DNA of 64,000 nucleotides, taken from the NCBI RefSeq assembly GCF_958439165.1, contig NZ_OY288123.1, positions 62,001 to 126,000 on the forward strand. Reading direction: 5' to 3'. The notes under the pieces are model-generated. The model worked only from the letters and a program-made list of their open reading frames with translations, did no database searches and was not told the origin of the DNA. Source of the stretch: an uncultured Hydrogenophaga sp. Lineage in GTDB: Bacteria; Pseudomonadota; Gammaproteobacteria; Burkholderiales; Burkholderiaceae_C. The position numbers were made by a program, and so were the translations under genes. Below, one piece after another: positions 34,868 through 43,346 of this stretch (positions within the stretch are counted from its first letter, which is position 1; each line of letters opens with the position of its first letter).

Positions 34868-35218
34868 TCAGTAGACGGGCACCGTCGGGTCCAGTTCCTG
34901 GGACCAGCGATCGATGCCGCCATGGATGTTGACCACCGATGCAAAACCCTGGTTGTTCAGGAAATGCACCACCTGGGCGCTGCGCATGCCGTGGTGGCAC
35001 AGGCAGGCCACCGGACGTTGCGGGTCCAGCTCGTTCAGCCGGGCCGGGACGGTGCGCATCGGAATGTGCAGCAGCTCGAAACCCTGCGGCCGGACCGATG
35101 CGGTCTGCAGCTCCCAGGGCTCGCGCACGTCCAGCACCAGTGGCAACGGTCCGTCCGGATCTTCCTGCCGGACCTGCTCAAGCCACTGGGTCAACTGTGC
35201 CGGGGTGATGGATTGCAT
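34868..35218 (-). CDS. single-domain rhodanese
   Basis: A 116-residue cytosolic rhodanese that should carry a persulfide. The active loop C-H-H-G-M-R-S starts at Cys74. The CDC25-like N-terminal LVLDVREPWEL and the C-terminal VVNIHGGIDRWS complete the fold. It sits between the PCM-like gene and tolC. This PCM-rhodanese-tolC order is common in Burkholderiales, but its meaning is not known. Confidence 0.9.
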   Translation of the reverse strand: MQSITPAQLTQWLEQVRQEDPDGPLPLVLDVREPWELQTASVRPQGFELLHIPMRTVPARLNELDPQRPVACLCHHGMRSAQVVHFLNNQGFASVVNIHGGIDRWSQELDPTVPVY

Positions 35219-35232
35219 GGAACGATGTGGTC

Positions 35233-35934
35233 TCAGAAACGGAAGCGGGAAGGCGCGGGAAAGTTCCGCAGCCGTGGTGCCACCGTGTCCCAGGGCTGGG
35301 CAGTCTGGAAGGCGGCGTCGCCGGTACGGGTGATGATGGTCGCGCGCATGACGGGGTCGTGTCCGACGATGGCCGCCAGCCGCCCGCCCGGGGCCAGCAG
35401 CGACAGCAGGCTGGCGGGCACTTCGGCCACCGAGCCGCCGAGCACGATGGCATCGAACGGTGCGCCGGTGCGGCAGGCTGCAAAGTCCTGTGCGGCGGCA
35501 TCGGCCTCGCGCACCTCGACCTGCGTCAGGCCCTGGCGGGCCAGGTTGGCACGTGCCATGCCGGCCAGAACCGGATCGATCTCGAGCGCCAGCACGCTGG
35601 CCGAGAGGCCGGCCAGCAGGGCGGCCATGTAGCCGCTGCCGGTGCCGATCTCCAGGACCCGGTCGGTCGGCTTGAGCTGCAGGTCCTGTGCGAGCCGGGC
35701 CTGCACCTTGGGGGCCAGCATGCAGGGGCCTTCGGTGCCCTGTGCGGTGAGCGGGAGTTCCAGATCGGCAAAGGCCAGGGCCTTGTGGGCTTCGGGCACA
35801 TAGTCTTCGCGGTGCACGCGGGCCAGCAGGTCCAGCACGCGGCCATCGAGCACTTCCCAGGGGCGGATCTGCTGCTCGATCATGTTGAAGCGGGCCTGTT
35901 CCGGGCTGAGGCCCAGTCCTGCGGGGGACGTCAT
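35233..35934 (-). CDS. protein-L-isoaspartate O-methyltransferase-like protein
   Basis: A 233-residue SAM-dependent methyltransferase fold with motif I VLEIGTGSGYMAALLA at residues 93-108 and the N-terminal NMIEQQIRPWEVLD of the PCM family. The usual substrate loop around T/S-I-S-Q-P is replaced by GTEGPCMLAPKV, so the classical repair reaction on isoaspartate is doubtful. AGGAG lies seven bases before the ATG. It follows the RND permease by 42 bp and precedes the rhodanese by 14 bp. Confidence 0.82.
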   Translation of the reverse strand: MTSPAGLGLSPEQARFNMIEQQIRPWEVLDGRVLDLLARVHREDYVPEAHKALAFADLELPLTAQGTEGPCMLAPKVQARLAQDLQLKPTDRVLEIGTGSGYMAALLAGLSASVLALEIDPVLAGMARANLARQGLTQVEVREADAAAQDFAACRTGAPFDAIVLGGSVAEVPASLLSLLAPGGRLAAIVGHDPVMRATIITRTGDAAFQTAQPWDTVAPRLRNFPAPSRFRF

Positions 35935-35976
35935 CGAAGTACTCCTGTGGCGATGTTGAGCATGAAGGTCGGGATT

Positions 35977-38900
35977 TTATCGGGGGGGGTCCTGGACCAC
36001 CCCTGCTGCTGCCGGTGCGCCCCAGAGCTTGCGCAGCCAGCTGGCCAGGTCGTCCAGATAACAGTAGGCCACCGGGACCACGACCAGGGTCAGCACCGAC
36101 GAGGTGATCACGCCGCCGATCACGGCCTGGCCCATGGGCGCGCGCTGTTCCGAACCTTCGGTCAGGGCGAAGGCCAGCGGCACCATGCCGAACACCATGG
36201 CCAGCGTGGTCATGAGGATGGGGCGCAGCCGCACCTTGGCGGCCAGCAGCAGCGCTTCTTCCCGCGCCATGGGGGCCTGACCGTCCAGTCCCTCGCGGGC
36301 GCGGATGGCAAAGTCCACCAGCAGGATGGCGTTCTTGGTCACCAGGCCCATGAGCAGCACGATGCCGATGACCGAGAACATGCTCACGGTCGAGCCGAAC
36401 ATCAGCAGCGCCAGCACCACCCCGATGAGGGTCAGCGGCAGCGAGGTCATGAGCGCCAGCGGCTGCAGGAAGCTGTGGAACTGGCTGGCCAGGATCATGT
36501 AGATGAAGATGACCGCCAGCGCCAGCGCCGAAACCGCATAACCGAACGACTCGCGCATGTTCTTCGCCGAGCCGCCGAACTCGGTGCGGTAGCCCGGCGG
36601 CAATGCGACGCCGTCCAGCACCTTCTGGATTTCGGCCGTGACCTCGCCGGCCGAGCGTCCGTAGACGTTGGCATTGATCGAGACCTCGCGGTTGAGGTTG
36701 CGCCGGTTGATCTGGTTCGGTCCGGTGGCCTCCACCAGATCGGCCACCTGGCCCAGCGGCACCACCCGGTTGCTGCCGTCGCTGGCAGCACCCACCACGA
36801 AGGGCAGCTGGCGGAGGTCGTCGGTGCGTTCACGGCGCTCCGGGGCCAGCCGCACGTTGACGTCGTAGCTTTCGCCGTTCTGGGCACGCCAGTTGCCCAC
36901 CGTCGTGCCGGCCACCCAGGTGCGCAGGCTCGCTGCCACCGCCTGCGTGTTCAGGCCGAGGTCGGACGCCACGTCGCGCTTGAGCACCACATCGACTGTG
37001 GGCTTGTCCGGCTTCACGCTGGCGTCCAGGTCGACCAGACCGACGATGGGCCGGATGCGCTCCATCACCGTCGTGGTCAGACGTTCGAGCTCGTCCAGGT
37101 CGTCGCCCTGCAGCGAGAACTCGATCTGCTTGTTGCCGCCCACCGAATCCAGCAGACCCACATGGGTGACCGTGATGCCCGGCACGCTGCGCAGACGCTC
37201 CCGCAGCACCGCCGACATGGCGTCCACACTGCGCGCCCGGTCCTTGCGGTCCACCAGCCGCACATAGATGCTGGCGTACATGGAGCCCAGCGAGCCGCCG
37301 GTGTTGATGGTGGACAGCGTGTACCGGACCTCCGGGAACTCGCGCAGGATGGCCTCCACCTCGCGCGTCTTGGCTTCGGTGGCCTGCAGCGAGGAGCCCA
37401 CCGGGGTGTGGAAGCTCAGCGAGGTTTCGGAGAAGTCGGCCTTGGGCACGAACTCGGTGCCCAGCAGCGGCATGACGAACAGACTGGCCACCAGCGTGGC
37501 CACCGCCAGTGCCATGGTGGCCGCCTTGTGGACCAGCGACCACCGCAGCGCAGCCTGGTAGGTGTCGGCCAGCTCGTCCTGGAAGCGGGCGAACCAGCCG
37601 GTCAGCCGACCCAGCGTGCGGTCGTAGAACGAGCGTCGCCCACCCCCTGCCGCGCCGTGCTGTTCCACCTCCGGGTCGTGCCACACCGACGAGAGCATGG
37701 GGTCGAGCGTGAAGCTCACGAACATCGAGATCAGCACCGCGGCGACCATGGTGATGCCGAACTCGTGGAAGAACTTCCCGATGATGCCGCCCATGAAGCC
37801 GATGGGCAGGAACACCGCCACGATGGACAGCGTGGTGGCCAGCACGGCCAGCCCGATCTCCTGCGTGCCGTCCATGGCGGCGACATAGGGGGTCTTGCCC
37901 ATCTGCACATGCCGCACGATGTTCTCGCGCACCACGATGGCATCGTCGATCAGCAGACCCACCGACAGCGTGAGCGCCATCAGCGTGATCATGTTGATGG
38001 TGAACCCGAACAGGTTCATGAAGAAGAAGGTGCCCACCAGCGCGATCGGCAGCGTCAGCCCGGTGATGACGGTGGAGCGCCAGGAATTGAGGAACAGGAA
38101 GACGATGAGCACCGTCAGGATGGCGCCTTCGATCAGCGTCTGGCGCACGTTCTCCACCGACACCCGGATCGGCCGCGAACCGTCTGCAATGGGCTCCAGC
38201 CGCACGCCCGGCGGCACCTCGGCCTTGAGGTCGTCAAGCGCCCCCTTGAGCCCGTCGACCACCGCGATCGTGTTTTCGTCCTGGGCTTTCTGCACCTGCA
38301 GCAACAGCGTGCGCTGGCCGTTGTAGAGGGCCAGGCTCTCCACTTCCTGCACCCCGTCGGTGACGCGGGCCACCTGGCCCAGGCGCACCGGCTGCCCGTT
38401 GCGGCGGGCCACGATGATCTGTTCAAAGTCGGCCGGGTTCTTCAGGCGCGACAGCACCTGGGCCACCTGTTCCTGGCGGTCGGTCTTGAGCGTGCCCACC
38501 GGCAGGTCCTGGTTCTCGCTGCGGACCGCTGCGTTGACCTGTTCGGTGCTGACGCCCAGCGCCTCCATGGCCGACGGGTCGAGGTCGATGTTGATGGCGC
38601 GCCGCGTGGCGCCCACCAGGGTCACCGATCCGACCCCGCGCACGTTCTCCAGCCGCTTCTTCAGCACCTGCTCCGACCAGGTGGTGAGCTCGACCGCGCT
38701 GGGTGCGAGGCCGTTCACCGCTTCGGGAATGACCGCCACCGACCAGACCGAACGGCTGGCCGGATCGAAGCGCAGCACCCTCGGCTCTTCCACCTCGTCA
38801 CGGAACACCGGCCGCAGGATGCCGATCTTCTCGCGCACATCCTCGGCGGCCTTGCGCCCGTCCACCGTGAGCTGGAACTCGATGATCACCACCGAGAGCC

Positions 38901-39159
38901 CCTCGGTGCTGCGCGAGGTCAGGGTGTTGACCCCGGCGATGGCATTGACCGCTTCCTCGACCTTCTTGGTCACTTCCGATTCGACGATCTCGGGCGAGGC
39001 GCCCGGGTAGGTGGTGGTGACCACCACGACCGGAAAATCGATGTTCGGGAACTGGTCGACCTGCAGCCGCTGGAACGAGAACGCACCGAGCACCAGAAAG
39101 GCCAGCATGACCATGGTGGCCATGACCGGGTTGCGCAACGAGACCTGGGTGAACCACAT
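35977..39159 (-). CDS. RND multidrug efflux permease (HAE-1 family)
   Basis: A 1060-residue proton-driven inner-membrane pump with the 12-helix, two-repeat RND layout. The proton-relay Asp405 and Asp406 lie in GLLIDDAIVVREN of helix 4. The FPNIDFPVV segment at the N-terminus and a large porter domain between helices 1-2 and 7-8 match the AcrB/MdtB/OqxB group. The substrate range cannot be read out. It follows its adaptor by 21 bp. The last codons contain a run of eight C residues just before the stop. Confidence 0.93.
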   Translation of the reverse strand: MWFTQVSLRNPVMATMVMLAFLVLGAFSFQRLQVDQFPNIDFPVVVVTTTYPGASPEIVESEVTKKVEEAVNAIAGVNTLTSRSTEGLSVVIIEFQLTVDGRKAAEDVREKIGILRPVFRDEVEEPRVLRFDPASRSVWSVAVIPEAVNGLAPSAVELTTWSEQVLKKRLENVRGVGSVTLVGATRRAINIDLDPSAMEALGVSTEQVNAAVRSENQDLPVGTLKTDRQEQVAQVLSRLKNPADFEQIIVARRNGQPVRLGQVARVTDGVQEVESLALYNGQRTLLLQVQKAQDENTIAVVDGLKGALDDLKAEVPPGVRLEPIADGSRPIRVSVENVRQTLIEGAILTVLIVFLFLNSWRSTVITGLTLPIALVGTFFFMNLFGFTINMITLMALTLSVGLLIDDAIVVRENIVRHVQMGKTPYVAAMDGTQEIGLAVLATTLSIVAVFLPIGFMGGIIGKFFHEFGITMVAAVLISMFVSFTLDPMLSSVWHDPEVEQHGAAGGGRRSFYDRTLGRLTGWFARFQDELADTYQAALRWSLVHKAATMALAVATLVASLFVMPLLGTEFVPKADFSETSLSFHTPVGSSLQATEAKTREVEAILREFPEVRYTLSTINTGGSLGSMYASIYVRLVDRKDRARSVDAMSAVLRERLRSVPGITVTHVGLLDSVGGNKQIEFSLQGDDLDELERLTTTVMERIRPIVGLVDLDASVKPDKPTVDVVLKRDVASDLGLNTQAVAASLRTWVAGTTVGNWRAQNGESYDVNVRLAPERRERTDDLRQLPFVVGAASDGSNRVVPLGQVADLVEATGPNQINRRNLNREVSINANVYGRSAGEVTAEIQKVLDGVALPPGYRTEFGGSAKNMRESFGYAVSALALAVIFIYMILASQFHSFLQPLALMTSLPLTLIGVVLALLMFGSTVSMFSVIGIVLLMGLVTKNAILLVDFAIRAREGLDGQAPMAREEALLLAAKVRLRPILMTTLAMVFGMVPLAFALTEGSEQRAPMGQAVIGGVITSSVLTLVVVPVAYCYLDDLASWLRKLWGAPAAAGVVQDPPR

Positions 39160-39180
39160 GGTGCTGTTCCGTTCGCGCGT

Positions 39181-40326
39181 TCAGGGCTGGGGCAGGCGCA
39201 CGGGCGTGCCTTCGCGGATCAGCCCGGCGGTGACCGACAGCACCGGCGTGCCGGGTGCCAGTTCGGGCGTGGCCCGCATGGGTTCGCGCTCCAGCAGACC
39301 GGTGAGGCCTTCGGGCAGGGTCTGGTGCACCACGGCGCCTTCGCGCACGACCTGCACGTAGGGCTGCGGCTTGTCGTTGCGCACCGAACTCAGCGGCACG
39401 GCCGCCACCTGGGTCTTGCCGGTGACCACATGGCCCTGGGCGAACAGACCCTGGCGCATGCCCTGCACCGATGGCACGCGCAGGTAGACCAGCACGCTGC
39501 GGCTGCCGGCCTGCACGCTGGGGTTGATGCGCGCCACCGTGGCCTTGACCGGTTCGGGCAGCCCTTCGATGCGCAGCAGGGCGGTCTGTCCGGCCTTCAG
39601 CGGTGCAGCCGCCGACGGCGCCACCGTGACCTCGACCTCGAAGGCACTCAGGTCCACCACTTCCAGCACCCGGGCGTCCACCCCGACCCGTTCGCCGTCC
39701 TGCACCGGGCGCGCCGACACCAGACCGGTGATCGGCGAACGAAGCCGGGTGTCGGCGAGGCCCTTGCGGGCAATGTCGAGCGCCGCGAGTGCCGCCCGGT
39801 GATTGGCCTCGGCCGCATCCAGATTGGCGGTGGAGGTGTCCAGCGCGGTGGGGGAGATGAAGCCCTGCTTGACCAGCGCCTGGTTGTTGTCCTGGTTGCG
39901 GCGGGCGATGGCCGCCTGCGCCTGCGCCGATGCGGCCTGCTGCTCCGCCTGCCGCACCCGGGCCAGGGCCTCGGTGCTGTCGATGCGGGCCACCTCGTCG
40001 CCGGCCTTCACCGCGTCGCCCTCGCGCAGGCGCAGTCCCTGCAACTCGCCGGCCACCCGGGCCTTGATGGCCACCGTCTGGACGGCTTCCAGCGTGCCCG
40101 ACACCGGCACCGTCACCTCCAGATCGGCCTGCACCACCTGCAGCACGTCACGGGGACCGAGCTGGTAGGTCGGCACGGTCTGCAGGCTCTGGGCTGCCGC
40201 GCTGGCACTTTTTGCCTGGGTGGCCCGGCGGTCAAGCGCGCGCACCACGCCAAAGGCCACTGCCAGGATCAGCAGCACCAGCAGACCAATCTGGATCTTG
40301 GCCGAGCGAGACAGGGGGCGTTTCAT
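39181..40326 (-). CDS. RND efflux periplasmic adaptor (membrane-fusion protein)
   Basis: A 381-residue membrane-fusion protein. One N-terminal helix (about residues 9-27) anchors it; there is no lipobox. A barrel-sandwich hybrid, a coiled-coil hairpin rich in Ala, Gln and Arg (about 125-195), and beta-barrel parts follow in AcrA order. It should bridge the permease and TolC. It is 17 bp downstream of its TetR regulator gene and 21 bp upstream of the permease. Confidence 0.93.
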   Translation of the reverse strand: MKRPLSRSAKIQIGLLVLLILAVAFGVVRALDRRATQAKSASAAAQSLQTVPTYQLGPRDVLQVVQADLEVTVPVSGTLEAVQTVAIKARVAGELQGLRLREGDAVKAGDEVARIDSTEALARVRQAEQQAASAQAQAAIARRNQDNNQALVKQGFISPTALDTSTANLDAAEANHRAALAALDIARKGLADTRLRSPITGLVSARPVQDGERVGVDARVLEVVDLSAFEVEVTVAPSAAAPLKAGQTALLRIEGLPEPVKATVARINPSVQAGSRSVLVYLRVPSVQGMRQGLFAQGHVVTGKTQVAAVPLSSVRNDKPQPYVQVVREGAVVHQTLPEGLTGLLEREPMRATPELAPGTPVLSVTAGLIREGTPVRLPQP

Positions 40327-40342
40327 GGGAGTCGGGCGCGTG

Positions 40343-41035
40343 TCAGCGCAGGGAAGGTTGGGCAGAACGGACCAGCATGCCGCTGAGCAGCAGGTCCACC
40401 TGGGTATCGATGAAGCTCACCGGGTCGATCGGTGCCGAGCTCGGTGTGCAGGCCGACATGGAGTGTTTCCACATCAGCAGGAAGATCATGGGAGCAATCA
40501 GTGAATAGACCGCGTAGTCGAGATGCAGGCTGCGGAATTCGCCACGGTCGATGCCGCGCTGCAGGATGCGGCGGATCAGGTCGTGCCCGGGCCGGATGAC
40601 TTCCTGCTGGTAGAAGGCGGCGATCTCGGGGAACATGCCGGCCTCGCTCATGACCAGCTTGGTGATGCCCGACGCCTGGGTCTGGCCGACGCGTTCCCAC
40701 CAGCTGTGCATGCAGTAGCGCACCAGATCGACGCTGTCGCCCCCGAAGCGCTCGAATTCCTCGTTCCATTCGGTGAAGCGGCCGGCGATCGTCTCGCGCA
40801 CCACCGCCTTGAACAGCTCTTCCTTGCTCGGGAAATACAGGAACAGCGTGCCTTTGGAGACCCCGGCAAGGGCGGCCACCTCTTCCACCCGGGTCGCAGC
40901 AAAGCCCTTCTCGACGAACAGCGTCAGTGCAGCTTCCAGAAGCTCACCGGGACGCGCCTCCTTGCGCCGGGTGCGGCGCTGCCGGTCGGGCGCAGCGTCG
41001 GCGGACGGGGGGGGGGTGGGAGCGGGCGATGCCAT
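40343..41035 (-). CDS. TetR-family repressor of the RND efflux operon
   Basis: A 230-residue TetR regulator. The helix-turn-helix at about residues 32-78 contains VSKGTLFLYFPSKEELF. The C-terminal ligand domain is diverse, so the inducer is unknown. Codons 7-10 contain a run of ten C residues (41007-41016), which could slip and frameshift the gene. The ATG at 41035 was chosen over 41086 because the promoter and a dyad operator lie between them. It is the first gene of the efflux operon, so autoregulation is likely. Confidence 0.9.
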   Translation of the reverse strand: MASPAPTPPPSADAAPDRQRRTRRKEARPGELLEAALTLFVEKGFAATRVEEVAALAGVSKGTLFLYFPSKEELFKAVVRETIAGRFTEWNEEFERFGGDSVDLVRYCMHSWWERVGQTQASGITKLVMSEAGMFPEIAAFYQQEVIRPGHDLIRRILQRGIDRGEFRSLHLDYAVYSLIAPMIFLLMWKHSMSACTPSSAPIDPVSFIDTQVDLLLSGMLVRSAQPSLR

Positions 41036-41043
41036 GTGTCTAA

Positions 41044-41066
41044 TGACCGGTGGGTCAGCAACTATA
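41044..41066 (-). promoter_or_regulatory. tetR -10 box with overlapping dyad operator
   Basis: On the minus strand TATAGT (complement of 41061-41066) is a -10 box. Right after it lies TGACC-N4-GGTCA (41044-41057), a dyad covering the expected transcript start and ending nine bases before the ATG. Both the shape and place suit the operator of the TetR-family repressor. Confidence 0.65.
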
Positions 41067-41132
41067 GCCCATCGATCGAATGCCACCGTGTCGCGGCCCC
41101 GTCGTCCCGGTAAAGCCCGGGTGAAGTCCGCT

Positions 41133-42326
41133 TCAGCTGAACGCCTGAATCCCGGTGATGGCGCGGCCCAGGATCAGGGCATGGATGTCGTGGGTGCCTT
41201 CGTAGGTGTTGACCACCTCCAGGTTCACCAGGTGCCGGGCCACACCGAACTCGTCGCTGATGCCGTTGCCGCCCATCATGTCGCGGGCCAGGCGGGCGAT
41301 GTCCAGCGCCTTGCCGCAGCTGTTGCGCTTGAGGATGGAGGTCAGCTCCACCGGAGCCTGGCCTTCGTCCTTCATGCGGCCCAGGCGCAGGCAGCCCTGC
41401 AGGCCCAGGCTGATCTCGGTGAGCATGTCGGCCAGCTTCTTCTGGATCAGCTGGTTGGCGGCCAGCGGCCGGCCGAACTGCTGGCGGTCCATCACGTACT
41501 GACGGGCGCGGAAGTAGCAGTCCTCGGCGGCACCCAGAGCGCCCCAGGCGATGCCGTAGCGGGCGCTGTTGAGGCAGGTGAACGGGCCCTTGAGGCCACG
41601 CACTTCGGGGAAGGCGTTCTCATCCGGGCAGAACACGTTGTCCATCACGATCTCGCCGGTGATGGAGGCGCGCAGGCCGACCTTGGAATGGATGGCGGGG
41701 GCCGACAGGCCCTTCCAGCCCTTCTCCAGGATGAAGCCGCGGATGGACCCTTCGTCGTCCTTGGCCCAGACCACGAACACGTCGGCGATCGGGCTGTTGC
41801 TGATCCACATCTTGCTGCCGCTGATGCTGTAGCCGCCGTCCACCTTGCGGGCCCGGGTGGTCATGCCGGCCGGGTCGGAGCCGTGGTTGGGTTCGGTCAG
41901 GCCAAAGCAGCCGATCCATTCGCCGCGTGCCAGTTTGGGCAGGTACTTCTGCTTCTGGGCCTCGGTGCCGAATTCGAAGATGGGCACCATCACCAGCGAG
42001 CTCTGCACGCTCATCATCGAGCGGTAGCCGGAGTCCACCCGCTCCACCTCGCGGGCCACCAGGCCATAGCAGACGTAGTTCAGGCCGGCGCCGCCGTAGG
42101 CCTCGGGGATGGTCACGCCCAGCAGACCCAGCTCGCCCATCTCGCGGAAGATGGCCGGGTCGGTGATTTCCTTGCGGAAGGCCTCGGTCACGCGGGGGGC
42201 CAGGCGTTCCTGGCAATAGGCCTGGGCGGCCTCGCGAACCTGGCGCTCGTCATCGGTGAGCTGCAGGTCGAGCTGGAACGGGTCTTCCCAGCTGAAGCTG
42301 GCTTTGGCCTTGGTGGGTGCGAGCAT
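41133..42326 (-). CDS. gcdH: glutaryl-CoA dehydrogenase
   Basis: A 397-residue FAD enzyme of the acyl-CoA dehydrogenase family. It oxidises and decarboxylates glutaryl-CoA to crotonyl-CoA in lysine and tryptophan breakdown. Catalytic Glu376 lies in NTYEGTHDIHALILG. FGLTEPNHGSDPAGM and the flavin segment MWISNSPIADVFVVWA are typical of GcdH rather than short-chain dehydrogenases. It is divergent from a LysR gene, the usual Burkholderiales arrangement. Confidence 0.94.
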   Translation of the reverse strand: MLAPTKAKASFSWEDPFQLDLQLTDDERQVREAAQAYCQERLAPRVTEAFRKEITDPAIFREMGELGLLGVTIPEAYGGAGLNYVCYGLVAREVERVDSGYRSMMSVQSSLVMVPIFEFGTEAQKQKYLPKLARGEWIGCFGLTEPNHGSDPAGMTTRARKVDGGYSISGSKMWISNSPIADVFVVWAKDDEGSIRGFILEKGWKGLSAPAIHSKVGLRASITGEIVMDNVFCPDENAFPEVRGLKGPFTCLNSARYGIAWGALGAAEDCYFRARQYVMDRQQFGRPLAANQLIQKKLADMLTEISLGLQGCLRLGRMKDEGQAPVELTSILKRNSCGKALDIARLARDMMGGNGISDEFGVARHLVNLEVVNTYEGTHDIHALILGRAITGIQAFS

Positions 42327-42386
42327 GGCGTGTCTCCGGGGGGTATGTAGTGGGGTGATTGTCCCGGCTGCATGCATACCTGTCTA

Positions 42387-42428
42387 ATATCGATGGTGTA
42401 TTCATCCATACAAAAGACATATCGATGG
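42387..42428. promoter_or_regulatory. candidate LysR operator between gcdH and lysR
   Basis: ATATCGATGG occurs at 42387-42396 and again at 42419-42428, 32 bp or about three helical turns apart; the second copy covers the lysR start codon. Between them GTAT-N6-ATAC (42398-42411) is a dyad. Repeated sites in a divergent promoter are typical for LysR regulators, but no binding is shown. Confidence 0.45.
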
Positions 42429-43315
42429 AATTCCGCCACCTGCGCTATTTCCTGGTGCTGGCCGAGGAGCTGCACTTTGGCCGGGCCGCGCAACGGCTGT
42501 CGATCACGCAGCCGCCGCTTTCGCTCAACATCCAGCAGCTCGAAGCCTCGGTGGGCACGGCCCTGTTCCAGCGCAACAGCCGGGGCGTGCAGCTCACGGC
42601 GGCAGGACAGGCCTTCGTGCCGGCAGCGCGAGCGCTGCTCGATCAGGCCGGGCAGGCCGCACAGGAGGCGCGCGACGTGGCCAACGGCCTGCTGGGTCAC
42701 CTGCAGATCGGTTTCGCCGGCACCCTGCTGCATCTGGGGCTGCCCGCGTTGCTGCAGCGCTTCGAGGCCGACCACCCGCGACTGCGGCTGGTGCTGCACG
42801 AACTGAGTTCGGCCGAGCAGCTGGTCGACCTGGGCCACGAGCGGCTCGACGTGGGTTTTGTCCACACGCCGCGCGTGCCGCCCGGCTTCTCCAGCGTGCT
42901 GGTCTCCCGCCAGCCCTTCGTGGCTTGTGTGCCGGCCCGCCATGCGCTGGCCCGGCGCCGGAAGCTGCACCTGGCCGATCTGGCGGCCGAGCCCTTCGCC
43001 ATGGTCTCGCGCACCGTCTCGCCGGACTACCACGAGCGATTGCTCGGCCTGTGCACCGACCACGGCTTTGCCCCCGCCATCCGCTTCGAGCTGCGCCACT
43101 GGCTCAGCGTCGCGTCGGTGGTGTCGCAGGGGCTGGCGGTGGCGCTGGTGCCGGCCGCGCTGCGCCTGAGCGGGCTGGCCGGCGCGGTGTTCCTGCCGCT
43201 GGATCGACCGACGCCAGCCTATGAAACCCGCTGCCTCTGGAAGACCGGGCGCGAACCGGTGGCCCTCGCGGCATTCCTGGAACACGTCAGGGCCATGGCC
43301 CAGCCGCTAGAGTGA
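42425..43315 (+). CDS. LysR-family regulator, probably of gcdH
   Basis: A 296-residue LysR protein. The winged HTH occupies residues 1-60 (MEFRHLRYFLVLAEELHFGRAA and QPPLSLNIQQLE). The C-terminal co-inducer domain is of the BenM/CatM-like type. The ATG at 42425 gives the canonical N-terminus; an upstream in-frame start at 42359 would add 22 unlikely residues. Divergence from gcdH over 98 bp suggests that it senses glutarate or glutaryl-CoA and controls gcdH. Confidence 0.9.
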   Translation: MEFRHLRYFLVLAEELHFGRAAQRLSITQPPLSLNIQQLEASVGTALFQRNSRGVQLTAAGQAFVPAARALLDQAGQAAQEARDVANGLLGHLQIGFAGTLLHLGLPALLQRFEADHPRLRLVLHELSSAEQLVDLGHERLDVGFVHTPRVPPGFSSVLVSRQPFVACVPARHALARRRKLHLADLAAEPFAMVSRTVSPDYHERLLGLCTDHGFAPAIRFELRHWLSVASVVSQGLAVALVPAALRLSGLAGAVFLPLDRPTPAYETRCLWKTGREPVALAAFLEHVRAMAQPLE

Positions 43316-43346
43316 GGCCCTTGTTTCATCCGATCAGGAGCACCGC

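Noticed and set aside
35227..40386. Very long open frame (about 1,700 codons) opposite the RND operon
   Set aside because: It is antisense to five well-supported genes. The protein would be low-complexity His/Gln/Gly/Arg. At this GC content stops are rare in antisense frames.
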